A DNA stretch of 64,000 nt from contig CAJLNC010000002.1 of the NCBI GenBank assembly GCA_905207905.1, positions 1 through 64,000 on the forward strand, in the 5' to 3' direction. The stretch's first letter is position 1; every line of letters begins with the position of its first letter. A program made the position numbers and the translations under genes. Below are positions 17,330-24,257 of the stretch, one piece after another. Under the pieces are notes generated by a model. The model ran no database searches and was not told the DNA's origin. It saw nothing but the letters and a program-made list of their open reading frames with translations. The stretch is from an uncultured Lachnospiraceae bacterium. GTDB lineage: Bacteria; Bacillota_A; Clostridia; Lachnospirales; Lachnospiraceae.

Positions 17330-17566
17330 ATGCGAGAGAAAAGACAACAGCTGGTGATCACCTTTGCCACCACTACAGGGGCGATGGCTATGGAAAAATT
17401 CTGCATGGAGCAGAAGATCGCAGGGAGGCTGATACCGGTACCCCGGGAGATCAGAGCAGGCTGCGGGCTGGCCTGGAAAACAGAGCCGAAGCTCCGGGAA
17501 AGTATGGTGGAAACGCTTCGAGATCACGGACTTACATGGGAAGAAATGTATGTACTGGAGCTGTAG
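17330..17566 (+). CDS. DUF3343 putative Se/S carrier-like protein
   Basis: 78 residues, complete for DUF3343. Conserved features: N-terminal hydrophobic strand LVITFATTTGAMAME, then the PVPREIRAGCGLAW motif with Cys45, the likely carrier residue. It resembles half of a MoaD/TusA-type carrier in size only. It follows the cysteine desulfurase by 9 bases and completes the selD-yedF-desulfurase-DUF3343 set seen in organisms with selenium-dependent molybdenum hydroxylases. Confidence 0.88.
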   Translation: MREKRQQLVITFATTTGAMAMEKFCMEQKIAGRLIPVPREIRAGCGLAWKTEPKLRESMVETLRDHGLTWEEMYVLEL

Positions 17567-17718
17567 CGGATGGAGCCTGTCTACATGGAATATAACAGAA
17601 AATGCAAAGGATCTTTCCGGGAGAAAAAGTGTAAGCCTTCGTACATGGAAACGGGGGTTTCCTAAAAAGCGGGACACTTTTACCGGAGATTCTGTAAAAA
17701 AGAATCATTTTTTCGATG

Positions 17719-17748
17719 CCCGCATATTTTATAAAAAAGATATGCGGG
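17719..17748 (+). promoter_or_regulatory. Hairpin covering the amidase ribosome site
   Basis: 9-bp perfect inverted repeat (CCCGCATAT with ATATGCGGG) ending 7 bases before the ATG at 17756. Its right arm holds the only G-rich ribosome-site candidate. It may be a weak terminator for the selenium cluster or limit translation of the amidase. Confidence 0.5.
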
Positions 17749-17755
17749 TATTAGT

Positions 17756-18721
17756 ATGGCAAAAATTGTGATAGATGCAGGGCACGGCGGAGAGGAGCCT
17801 GGAGCGGTTTACCAGGGCCGCAAAGAAAAGGATGACAATCTGGCGCTGGCTTTGGCAGTTGGCAGAATCCTGGAGGACAACGGGGTGGAGGTGACTTTTA
17901 CCAGGACAGAGGACGTTTACCAGACACCCTTTGAGAAAGCCCAGCTGGCCAACAAAGAGGATGCTGATTTTGTGATTTCCTTCCACAGAAACTCCAGTCC
18001 GGAGGATAACCAGTATTTTGGCGTAGAGACGCTGGTATACAACCACTCCGGAAAAAAAGTGGAGATGGCAGAGGCCATTAACCGGGAACTAGAGGAACTG
18101 GGATTTCGCAATATTGGAGTAAAAGAACGCCCGGGGCTGGTAATCCTAAGACGTACCAAGGCGCCTGCTCTGCTGGTCGAAACAGGATTTTTGAATACAG
18201 ACAGAGATAATGCGCTTTTTGATGAAAAATTTGACGCTATTGCCCAGGCCATTGCCAATGGAATTCTGGAAGTGGCAGAGGATAGAGGTATTGGCAGAGG
18301 CGGGGCGGAAAATGATGAGTTTTCGTTGGAAACGGAAAGAGCAACAAAGAATGCGTTTTCACGAAACAGCAGCGCAGCACAGGTCAATGAAGTTTCCCGG
18401 GCCAATGCAAAAGCAGCTGATGAGTTCTTATCAGATGCTGAGAAAACTACCGGTGATCCAATGACTGGGGAGAACGCTGGCACTGTGAAACATGACATGG
18501 CGGGAGGTCCCCTTTATCAAGTTCAGACCGGAGCCTTTCGGAATCCGGAGTATGCCCAGGACATGGTGTATCAGCTTTCTATGCAGGGATATCCGGTATT
18601 TCTGCTTCAAGAGGACGGCCTGTTTAAGGTTCGGGTGGGAGCCTTTCGCCAGCTGGATAATGCAGTAAAAATGGAAACAGCATTGCGGTCAAGGGGATAC
18701 AGTACTTTTATTGCACACTAA
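17756..18721 (+). CDS. N-acetylmuramoyl-L-alanine amidase with SPOR domain
   Basis: 321 residues. Residues 1-~170 form an Amidase_3 domain with zinc ligands His10 (DAGHGG), Glu24 and His77 (SFHRNSS) and catalytic Glu142 (LLVETGF). A ~75-residue low-complexity linker follows, and residues ~250-321 form a SPOR peptidoglycan-binding domain (YQVQTGAFRNPEYAQ). No signal peptide is visible, which is odd for a wall hydrolase; it may be exported otherwise or act in spore formation or mother-cell lysis. Weak ribosome site within a hairpin. Confidence 0.92.
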   Translation: MAKIVIDAGHGGEEPGAVYQGRKEKDDNLALALAVGRILEDNGVEVTFTRTEDVYQTPFEKAQLANKEDADFVISFHRNSSPEDNQYFGVETLVYNHSGKKVEMAEAINRELEELGFRNIGVKERPGLVILRRTKAPALLVETGFLNTDRDNALFDEKFDAIAQAIANGILEVAEDRGIGRGGAENDEFSLETERATKNAFSRNSSAAQVNEVSRANAKAADEFLSDAEKTTGDPMTGENAGTVKHDMAGGPLYQVQTGAFRNPEYAQDMVYQLSMQGYPVFLLQEDGLFKVRVGAFRQLDNAVKMETALRSRGYSTFIAH

Positions 18722-18915
18722 AGTTTTTATGCCCGCCGGCAACTAGCCAAGCAGCCGCATTGTGCGGATCCAGGGTCAAGGCCGCAAGGGCAAAGTCTTG
18801 GTAGCCTGCTGCGCTGCAAAGTTTGAGGTATTTTCCCACATCTCTTTGATACGGTATCCGGTTCTGTATGCTCCCCAATTTGCAGCGCTTTGGCTCAGAG
18901 ACAATTTTGAAAGGC

Positions 18916-18947
18916 TGTTTGTTATGAACAAACAAGGCTGCGTTTTT
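18916..18947 (+). terminator. Possible terminator after the amidase
   Basis: 8-bp stem TGTTTGTT/AACAAACA with an ATG loop, followed after 8 bases by TTTTT. It sits between convergent genes. The rest of 18722-18999 shows no convincing gene. Confidence 0.4.
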
Positions 18948-18999
18948 CCCTTAGTTCAATAGTGGAGACGCTGCGAAAATACCGGTTTCTGATTTGGCA

Positions 19000-19746
19000 T
19001 TAATCTGAGGAAACAAACTCGTAGGCTCCGTAAACCGGCCCAAGAACTGTTCCCAGACATTCCAGGCAATCAGAAGGGCTTACCACAATATCCGGATCCA
19101 TTACATTTAGAGAACAGAGGCGGCAAAGGCTGTGGGTTTGGTAAAGCGCCTTGATATAATAAATATCGTTGAGGCGGAACAGGCCGATTTCATTGTGCTC
19201 AGCAGGGGTACGTTTTAAGGCCAGAATATCGTATTTTTTAAATACGGGCTGATAATTGTCTACCTGAATTTGAAAGCAAAAATCCATGCCCTCTAATTCA
19301 TATTTTCGTTTGAATTTGATGGAATGGCTGTGATCCTGAAGAAGAAAACCGGTATTGATTTTTCGAACGCCTGGAAGGAGACAGGGAAATTCGATCCATT
19401 CTTCGGCAAGCTTTCGTTCGTATTCTTCACAAATAATCATGTGGATCAGCCGCTTGCTCTGTCTTGTCAGAACTTTATATTTTTTTATGGCATCTATCTC
19501 AGCGGGAGTTAGATTCCTGCCGAAATGGCTTTGAATCTGGTTGGTTGGAAGGTAATCCTGGTAAAGATAATTAGCATCAATGCCAAGGGTCTGGATGAGG
19601 GCGATCAGAATATCCGGCTTGGGATAGCTGACGCCATTTTCATAGTTAGCAATGGCAGAGGGAGTTACGTGTATTTTTTTTGCAAGATCATTTCTGGTAA
19701 TATTTAACTCCTGGCGTCTAAACCGCAGTTTTTCGCCGATTTCCAT
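19000..19746 (-). CDS. XRE-family regulator with S24-like C-terminal domain lacking the catalytic serine
   Basis: 248 residues. Residues 1-65 are a Cro/C1 helix-turn-helix (NDLAKKIHVTPSAIANYENG). Residues ~115-248 resemble the LexA/CI S24 fold: the usual DSMxP serine motif reads DNYQP (Asn164 in place of Ser), while the lysine in the YIKAL strand (Lys199) is kept. Self-cleavage is therefore unlikely, and the domain may act in dimerisation or ligand sensing. The gene diverges from a Spo0A-like gene across a perfect 15-bp inverted repeat, which it probably binds. Ribosome site AGGAGGTG. Confidence 0.85.
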   Translation of the reverse strand: MEIGEKLRFRRQELNITRNDLAKKIHVTPSAIANYENGVSYPKPDILIALIQTLGIDANYLYQDYLPTNQIQSHFGRNLTPAEIDAIKKYKVLTRQSKRLIHMIICEEYERKLAEEWIEFPCLLPGVRKINTGFLLQDHSHSIKFKRKYELEGMDFCFQIQVDNYQPVFKKYDILALKRTPAEHNEIGLFRLNDIYYIKALYQTHSLCRLCSLNVMDPDIVVSPSDCLECLGTVLGPVYGAYEFVSSD

Positions 19747-19792
19747 AAGAACACCTCCTTAAATTTCGATTAGTGCTTAATGGTAGTATGCT

Positions 19793-19834
19793 ACAATTTT
19801 CTTGTAAAATCAATATCTGTTACAAGAAAATTGT
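19793..19834. promoter_or_regulatory. Long palindromic operator between divergent genes
   Basis: Perfect inverted repeat with 15-base arms (19793-19807 and 19820-19834; core CTTGTAA/TTACAAG) and a 12-base spacer. It abuts the -35 box of the rightward promoter and covers the likely leftward promoter region. Expected binding site for the XRE-type regulator (inference). Confidence 0.8.
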
Positions 19835-19862
19835 TGACAAGCAGAGAAATTAGGCGTAGACT
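19834..19862 (+). promoter_or_regulatory. Predicted sigma-A promoter for the Spo0A-like gene
   Basis: -35 TTGACA (19834-19839), 17-base spacer, -10 TAGACT (19857-19862). The -35 box touches the right arm of the operator, so a bound repressor would block it. Confidence 0.75.
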
Positions 19863-19905
19863 GTACTGCACCTGCGGATAATAGTGCAGGAAGAAAGGGA
19901 GGATT

Positions 19906-20388
19906 ATGAGAATGAGAGATAAGGCTATGGATGTGCTGCTGCGGATTGGAATGCCTGCAGGTTTGAAAGGAATGGTTTATATTTGTGATGCATTGGAATT
20001 GTTTGATACAGATCCTTATTATGCTGACGGTAAAATCAGCGTACTGTATTCCGAGATCGCAAAGAGGCGTGAGTCTACGCCGTCTGGAGTGGAGCGATCC
20101 ATACGCCATGCCTTTGAAACAGCCTTAGCGAAAGGCGATAGGGAACTATTGGAGAGATATCTGGATACCGTGAATACTCAGAATTCGAATCTGATGAAAA
20201 GCCTTTATTTTCGGCTGCGTCAGGAGGAGAGAAAGAACTATGGGGCTGCAGATTGCAGTGCGGAGAGCTGCAAAATGAAAAAACAAATTTATCATGAAGC
20301 CATGAACGTATTTCTCTGTGAATTGGAGAAAGCATTGACTGAGAAGATCGAGCTTCATGATCTGGAAGCCCAGATGGTATCAAGATAA
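19906..20388 (+). CDS. Stand-alone Spo0A C-terminal (DNA-binding) domain protein
   Basis: 160 residues. Residues 5-~95 match the Spo0A effector domain: LRIGMPAGLKGMVY corresponds to the IGVPAHIKGYLY start in Bacillus Spo0A, then LYSEIAKRRESTPSGVERSIRHAFE corresponds to its recognition helix-turn-helix. There is no receiver domain, so no phosphorylation switch. The C-terminal ~60 residues are charged and unassigned. Good AAAGGGAGG site. Likely a DNA-binding regulator of 0A-box-like sites, itself controlled by the divergent XRE regulator. Confidence 0.85.
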   Translation: MRMRDKAMDVLLRIGMPAGLKGMVYICDALELFDTDPYYADGKISVLYSEIAKRRESTPSGVERSIRHAFETALAKGDRELLERYLDTVNTQNSNLMKSLYFRLRQEERKNYGAADCSAESCKMKKQIYHEAMNVFLCELEKALTEKIELHDLEAQMVSR

Positions 20389-20389
20389 G

Positions 20390-20453
20390 GGGCTGCTTCG
20401 GAAATTGGACAAAGGAGAATGCCGCATTTTTCGGGCAGCCCATAAATTTTTTT
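20390..20453 (+). terminator. Intrinsic terminator after Spo0A-like gene
   Basis: GGGCTGC (20390-20396) pairs with GCAGCCC (20435-20441), followed by ATAAATTTTTTTG. The loop is long (38 bases). Confidence 0.65.
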
Positions 20454-20766
20454 GTTTTTGATTATAGGATTGCAAAGTCATTATTTGCATAAGCAGTTTA
20501 AAAGTGTTCTTTCCTATATAATATGCGATAGAATTTGCTGGAATAGTTCGAACTTTGATAGCATTCATGTACAAGGATAGGATTCTTGCTTGATTCCGCA
20601 ATATGGTGTGTTTAGTTGTGCTCATTTGACGCAAGTCAGTGGAAACTGTTGGCTTAAGTGGCAGGTTCGCTGCGGATGTAAGATGTGAGAACAGGGAGAA
20701 AGAGATTCATAAACCGGCTGATCCAGAGATAAAATAGCAATATAGAGGAAAAGGCCGGAGTCCAAG
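20454..20766. other. Gene-free stretch before the L,D-transpeptidase
   Basis: 313 bases with no convincing reading frame, RNA or repeat. It probably holds the promoter of the next gene, which I could not place with confidence. Confidence 0.5.
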
Positions 20767-21732
20767 ATGAAGTGGAAACAAGCAGGAATCAGAACAGGAA
20801 GCAGAAGAAAAATGGAAAGAGGAGCCGGCAATGTGCTTAAAAGAAGAGCCGGGCGGAGGACACAGGCAGGGATCAGATCAGGACTTGTGTGGGGAGCTGC
20901 GGTGCTGCTTTTGGGGACTACAGGAGGAACGACTTTCGGCAATGAGAGCGTGCCGGCGGGACGTGAACTTTTGCCGGATGTGCTGCACAGAATCAGCAGA
21001 TACTGCAGCGCCAGAGTGGAGTATCAGTTTGGCGGCAATCGGGAAATTTTAGATGGGAACACCATTGTGGAGTGGATCTTGTACGATGAAGTTACAGGGA
21101 CGATCTCGCTGGATGGAAAGAAAATAGAAGATTATGTGGCAGGATTGGCAGAGAAGTATGATACCTATCAGAAGCCCCGAAGGTTTCAAACCTCTGCCGG
21201 GGATACGGTCACAGTAAACGGGGGCAGCTACGGCTGGCTGCTGGATCAGAAACAGGAGGCCTATGTGCTGGAACATCTGATTCGCAGCGGAGCCAGACGG
21301 CAGCGAACTCCTAAATTTGCTCATACAGCGGCAGGATGGAGCCACAGTGATCTGGGAGATACTTATGTGGAAATCGATCTGACGAACCAGCAGGTGTGGC
21401 TGTATGTGGATGGGGTGCAGGAGGTAGCTTCAAGCTGTGTCTCAGGTACCCTGACAGATTCCGGCAGGATAACGCCGGAGGGTACCTATACCATCAGTTA
21501 CATTCAGTCTCCGGCTGTACTGACGGGGCCGGACTGGAATTCTCCGGTGTCCTACTGGATGCCCTTTAACGGAGGAATCGGCCTGCATGATGCCTCCTGG
21601 CGCTCCAGCTTCGGAGGAGATATTTATCGCTACAGCGGTTCACACGGCTGCATTAATCTGCCGTATCAGGCAGCAGAGAGGATTTACAGCTACGCCTACA
21701 GCGGAATGCCGGTGATTTGTTATTACCGGTAG
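20767..21732 (+). CDS. L,D-transpeptidase with N-terminal membrane anchor
   Basis: 321 residues. A highly basic cytoplasmic N-terminus (~1-40) precedes one hydrophobic segment (~41-60), then a PG_binding_4-like region (~70-170), then a YkuD catalytic domain (~195-321). The active-site motif SHGCINLP places the nucleophile at Cys295, with the upstream His in GIGLHDASW. It cross-links or modifies peptidoglycan outside the membrane through 3-3 peptide bonds. Weak ribosome site, so the start is less certain. Confidence 0.9.
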   Translation: MKWKQAGIRTGSRRKMERGAGNVLKRRAGRRTQAGIRSGLVWGAAVLLLGTTGGTTFGNESVPAGRELLPDVLHRISRYCSARVEYQFGGNREILDGNTIVEWILYDEVTGTISLDGKKIEDYVAGLAEKYDTYQKPRRFQTSAGDTVTVNGGSYGWLLDQKQEAYVLEHLIRSGARRQRTPKFAHTAAGWSHSDLGDTYVEIDLTNQQVWLYVDGVQEVASSCVSGTLTDSGRITPEGTYTISYIQSPAVLTGPDWNSPVSYWMPFNGGIGLHDASWRSSFGGDIYRYSGSHGCINLPYQAAERIYSYAYSGMPVICYYR

Positions 21733-21779
21733 CAGAAAGTAACAGTTGATTTATGTCAAATATCTGCTAAAATATTGGT

Positions 21780-23021
21780 ATGATGGATAGAGAATATTTG
21801 AAACAAATCGTTGCGCCTTTGCTGGACTGGTTCTGTGAAAATGCCAGGGAGTTGCCCTGGCGGGATATGGCGGCTATAGGGGCGCGGAAACTGCATTCCG
21901 GAAACCGCACTTCAGAAAAAACGAGCAGGGACGAATCCTGCCAGGTTTCTGGCCGGGAAGGAGAGAAGAAGGAAAAAGAAGCTTTTTTCAGCACCGCTTA
22001 CCCGGAATCTCGCTTATCTTACTGTGTTTGGGTGTCAGAGATTATGCTCCAGCAGACAAGAGTGGAGGCGGTAAAGCCTTATTTTCATCGTTTTTTGCAG
22101 GCTTTGCCGGATGTGAAGTCACTGGCAGAATGTCCGGAGGATCAGCTTTTGAAGTTGTGGGAAGGACTTGGCTACTATAACCGGGTAAGAAATATGCAAA
22201 AAGCGGCCGTTCGGGTGATGGAACAGTATGGAGGGATCCTTCCAGCGGATTATGAGGCGTTGTTAAAACTTCCTGGCATTGGATCCTATACAGCCGGGGC
22301 TATCGCTTCCATTGCTTACGGCATTCCGGTGCCGGCAGTAGATGGAAATGTTTTGCGGGTGATCAGCCGGATCATGGAACAGGAAGAAGATATTTCCAGA
22401 CAATCTGTTAAGAGAGGTATGGAGGAGGATTTGAAAGCTGTGGAACCCCTGGATTGTCCTGGGCTTTTTAATCAGGCTTTAATGGAGTTGGGGGCTGTGG
22501 TATGTGTGCCTAACGGTGAGCCGGATTGTGAACATTGCCCGGTGGCAGAATTCTGTCTGGCAAGAGTCCATGGAAGAACCGGGGAGCTTCCGAGAAAAGC
22601 GCCAAAACAAAGACGCAGAATTGAGGAGCGAACCATTTTGGTGGTGAGGGATGGAAGCTACACGATACTGCGAAAGCGCCCCAGCCGGGGACTGCTGGCA
22701 GGGCTTTATGAGCTTCCAAACCTGGAAGGCCATTTATCGGAGACAGAGGTGTTGTCATATTTAAAGGGATGGAACCTGTCTCCGCTGCGAATACAGCCTC
22801 TGGAGCCGGCGAAACATATTTTCAGCCATGTGGAATGGAGGATGATTGGATATCTGATTTTGGTGGAGGATATGGAACAAGCATCACAGAACCAGGATTT
22901 TCTGGCAGTGGAGCCGGAGCGGACAGAGGCAGAATTCCCTATTCCTGCTGCTTATGCCACTTATGCAAGATATCTGAAAATTCGGCTGGGTCAGGAAAAA
23001 TATGAAGGAGAAGATTTATGA
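21780..23021 (+). CDS. mutY: A/G-specific adenine glycosylase with an N-terminal insertion
   Basis: 413 residues. Removes adenine opposite 8-oxoguanine. Core motifs: LPWRD (25-29), WVSEIMLQQTRVE with catalytic Glu87, LPGIGSYTAGAI (helix-hairpin-helix), VDGNVLRV (catalytic Asp), a 4Fe-4S cluster site C-X7-C-X2-C-X5-C (CVPNGEPDCEHC onwards), and a C-terminal NUDIX-like domain recognising 8-oxoG. Unusual: about 47 hydrophilic residues lie between LPWRD and WVSE, where about eight are normal. Overlaps the next gene by 4 bases. Confidence 0.94.
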   Translation: MMDREYLKQIVAPLLDWFCENARELPWRDMAAIGARKLHSGNRTSEKTSRDESCQVSGREGEKKEKEAFFSTAYPESRLSYCVWVSEIMLQQTRVEAVKPYFHRFLQALPDVKSLAECPEDQLLKLWEGLGYYNRVRNMQKAAVRVMEQYGGILPADYEALLKLPGIGSYTAGAIASIAYGIPVPAVDGNVLRVISRIMEQEEDISRQSVKRGMEEDLKAVEPLDCPGLFNQALMELGAVVCVPNGEPDCEHCPVAEFCLARVHGRTGELPRKAPKQRRRIEERTILVVRDGSYTILRKRPSRGLLAGLYELPNLEGHLSETEVLSYLKGWNLSPLRIQPLEPAKHIFSHVEWRMIGYLILVEDMEQASQNQDFLAVEPERTEAEFPIPAAYATYARYLKIRLGQEKYEGEDL

Positions 23022-24043
23022 AGATACTGTCAGTTGCAATTCCCTGTTACAATTCAGAGAGTTATATGGAAAAGTGTATTAAATCCTTGCTTCCGGCGGG
23101 AGAGGATATTGAGATATTGGTGGTGAATGACGGTTCCAAAAAAGATCATACAGCAGAGGTGGCTGACCGGTACGAAGCCATGTATCCGGGGATCGTCCGG
23201 GCGATACATCAGGAGAACGGCGGACATGGGGAAGCAGTTAATACGGGCCTTCGTAATGCCACAGGTATCTATTTTAAAGTGGTGGACAGCGATGACTGGG
23301 CGGATGTGACTGCACTTTTGCAGATCGTGGAGACGCTGAAACGATTGGAAGCAGAGAATACGCCAGTGGATCTTCTTCTGGCAAATTTCATTTATGACAA
23401 GGTGGGAGCCAAGCATAAAAAGCTGATGCATTTCAGAAATGTATTTCCCATTGATCAGGTGTTTGAATGGTCTCAGATGGGACACATGCACCAGACGCAG
23501 TACATACTGATGCACAATATCTTTTACCGCAGACAGATACTGTTGGACTGTGGGCTGGAACTGCCCAAGCACACCTTTTATGTGGATAACATTTTTGCGT
23601 TTCAGCCCCTGCCTTATGTAAAAAAGCTTTACTATATGGATGTGAATTTTTATCACTATTTTATCGGCCGGGAGGATCAGTCGGTCAATGAAAAGGTGAT
23701 GATCAGCCGGATTGACCAGCAGATCAAGGTAAATAAGATCATGATTGATATTATGGCAAAGCAGGATTTTAAAGGCCTTGAGAAAAATGTGAAAAAATAT
23801 ATGTTGATTTATCTGGATAAAATTATGGCGGTCACCTCGGCGATGCTCCTTGTGAGCGGCACGCCGGAGCATCTGGAGAAGAAAAAGGAAATTTGGATGT
23901 ATCTAAAAAAGGCGGATCGGAAGCTGTTTCGCCATCTTAGAACCACGCCGTTGGGATTGTCCCTGAATCTGTGGGGCGGTCTGGGAAGAAAGACCTCTGT
24001 AAGAGGATATAAGATCGCTCAGAAGCTGGTGGGCTTTAACTAA
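23018..24043 (+). CDS. Family 2 glycosyltransferase
   Basis: 341 residues with a GT-A fold: N-terminal LSVAIPCYNSESYM, VVNDGSKKD and the metal-binding KVVDSDDW. The C-terminal ~150 residues are not clearly transmembrane. It probably transfers an activated sugar to a cell-envelope glycan or lipid. Coupled to mutY by an ATGA overlap, although no functional link is known. A terminator follows. Confidence 0.9.
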   Translation: MKILSVAIPCYNSESYMEKCIKSLLPAGEDIEILVVNDGSKKDHTAEVADRYEAMYPGIVRAIHQENGGHGEAVNTGLRNATGIYFKVVDSDDWADVTALLQIVETLKRLEAENTPVDLLLANFIYDKVGAKHKKLMHFRNVFPIDQVFEWSQMGHMHQTQYILMHNIFYRRQILLDCGLELPKHTFYVDNIFAFQPLPYVKKLYYMDVNFYHYFIGREDQSVNEKVMISRIDQQIKVNKIMIDIMAKQDFKGLEKNVKKYMLIYLDKIMAVTSAMLLVSGTPEHLEKKKEIWMYLKKADRKLFRHLRTTPLGLSLNLWGGLGRKTSVRGYKIAQKLVGFN

Positions 24044-24057
24044 ATAAAAAAAATTGA

Positions 24058-24107
24058 AAAAAAGATGTCTGCTTGTGGAAACTTACCATTGCGCAGATGT
24101 CTTTTTT
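24058..24107 (+). terminator. Intrinsic terminator after the glycosyltransferase
   Basis: 15-bp stem (24058-24072 with 24093-24107, two G-U pairs) that includes A6/T6, with an 18-20 base loop. It ends the mutY-glycosyltransferase unit. Confidence 0.85.
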
Positions 24108-24117
24108 CGTGTATAAT
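24089..24117 (+). promoter_or_regulatory. Predicted promoter of carB
   Basis: -10 TATAAT (24112-24117) with a weak -35 TTGCGC (24089-24094) at 17-base spacing. It overlaps the terminator of the preceding operon. Confidence 0.55.
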
Positions 24118-24133
24118 CTTTGAGGAAAAATTG

Positions 24134-24210
24134 GTAACTGTTCAGCCATGACAGCTGCAAACCAGTTTGAACTCAGAGGTTTGTGATTTGGTATATAGCT
24201 GAACGGTTAC
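24134..24210 (+). ncRNA. Structured leader of unknown class upstream of carB
   Basis: Outer stem: GTAACTGTTCAGC (24134-24146) with GCTGAACGGTTAC (24198-24210), one G-U pair. Inner stem: GCAAACC with GGTTTGT. No terminator or anti-Shine-Dalgarno is obvious. It may be a cis-regulatory RNA or a dispersed repeat; it does not match PyrR, purine or T-box elements I know. Confidence 0.5.
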
Positions 24211-24257
24211 AAAAATTGTAGAAGATTTTTATTTTTTAGAAGAACGGAGGAGCAAAG

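Noticed and set aside
18762..18962. Short frames on both strands between the amidase and the XRE regulator
   Set aside because: No ribosome site on the plus strand and no recognisable product; left as intergenic.
21865..22030. Frameshift or misassembly inside mutY
   Set aside because: The frame stays open across the insertion and both flanks match MutY, so an insertion is the better reading, though read data were not seen.
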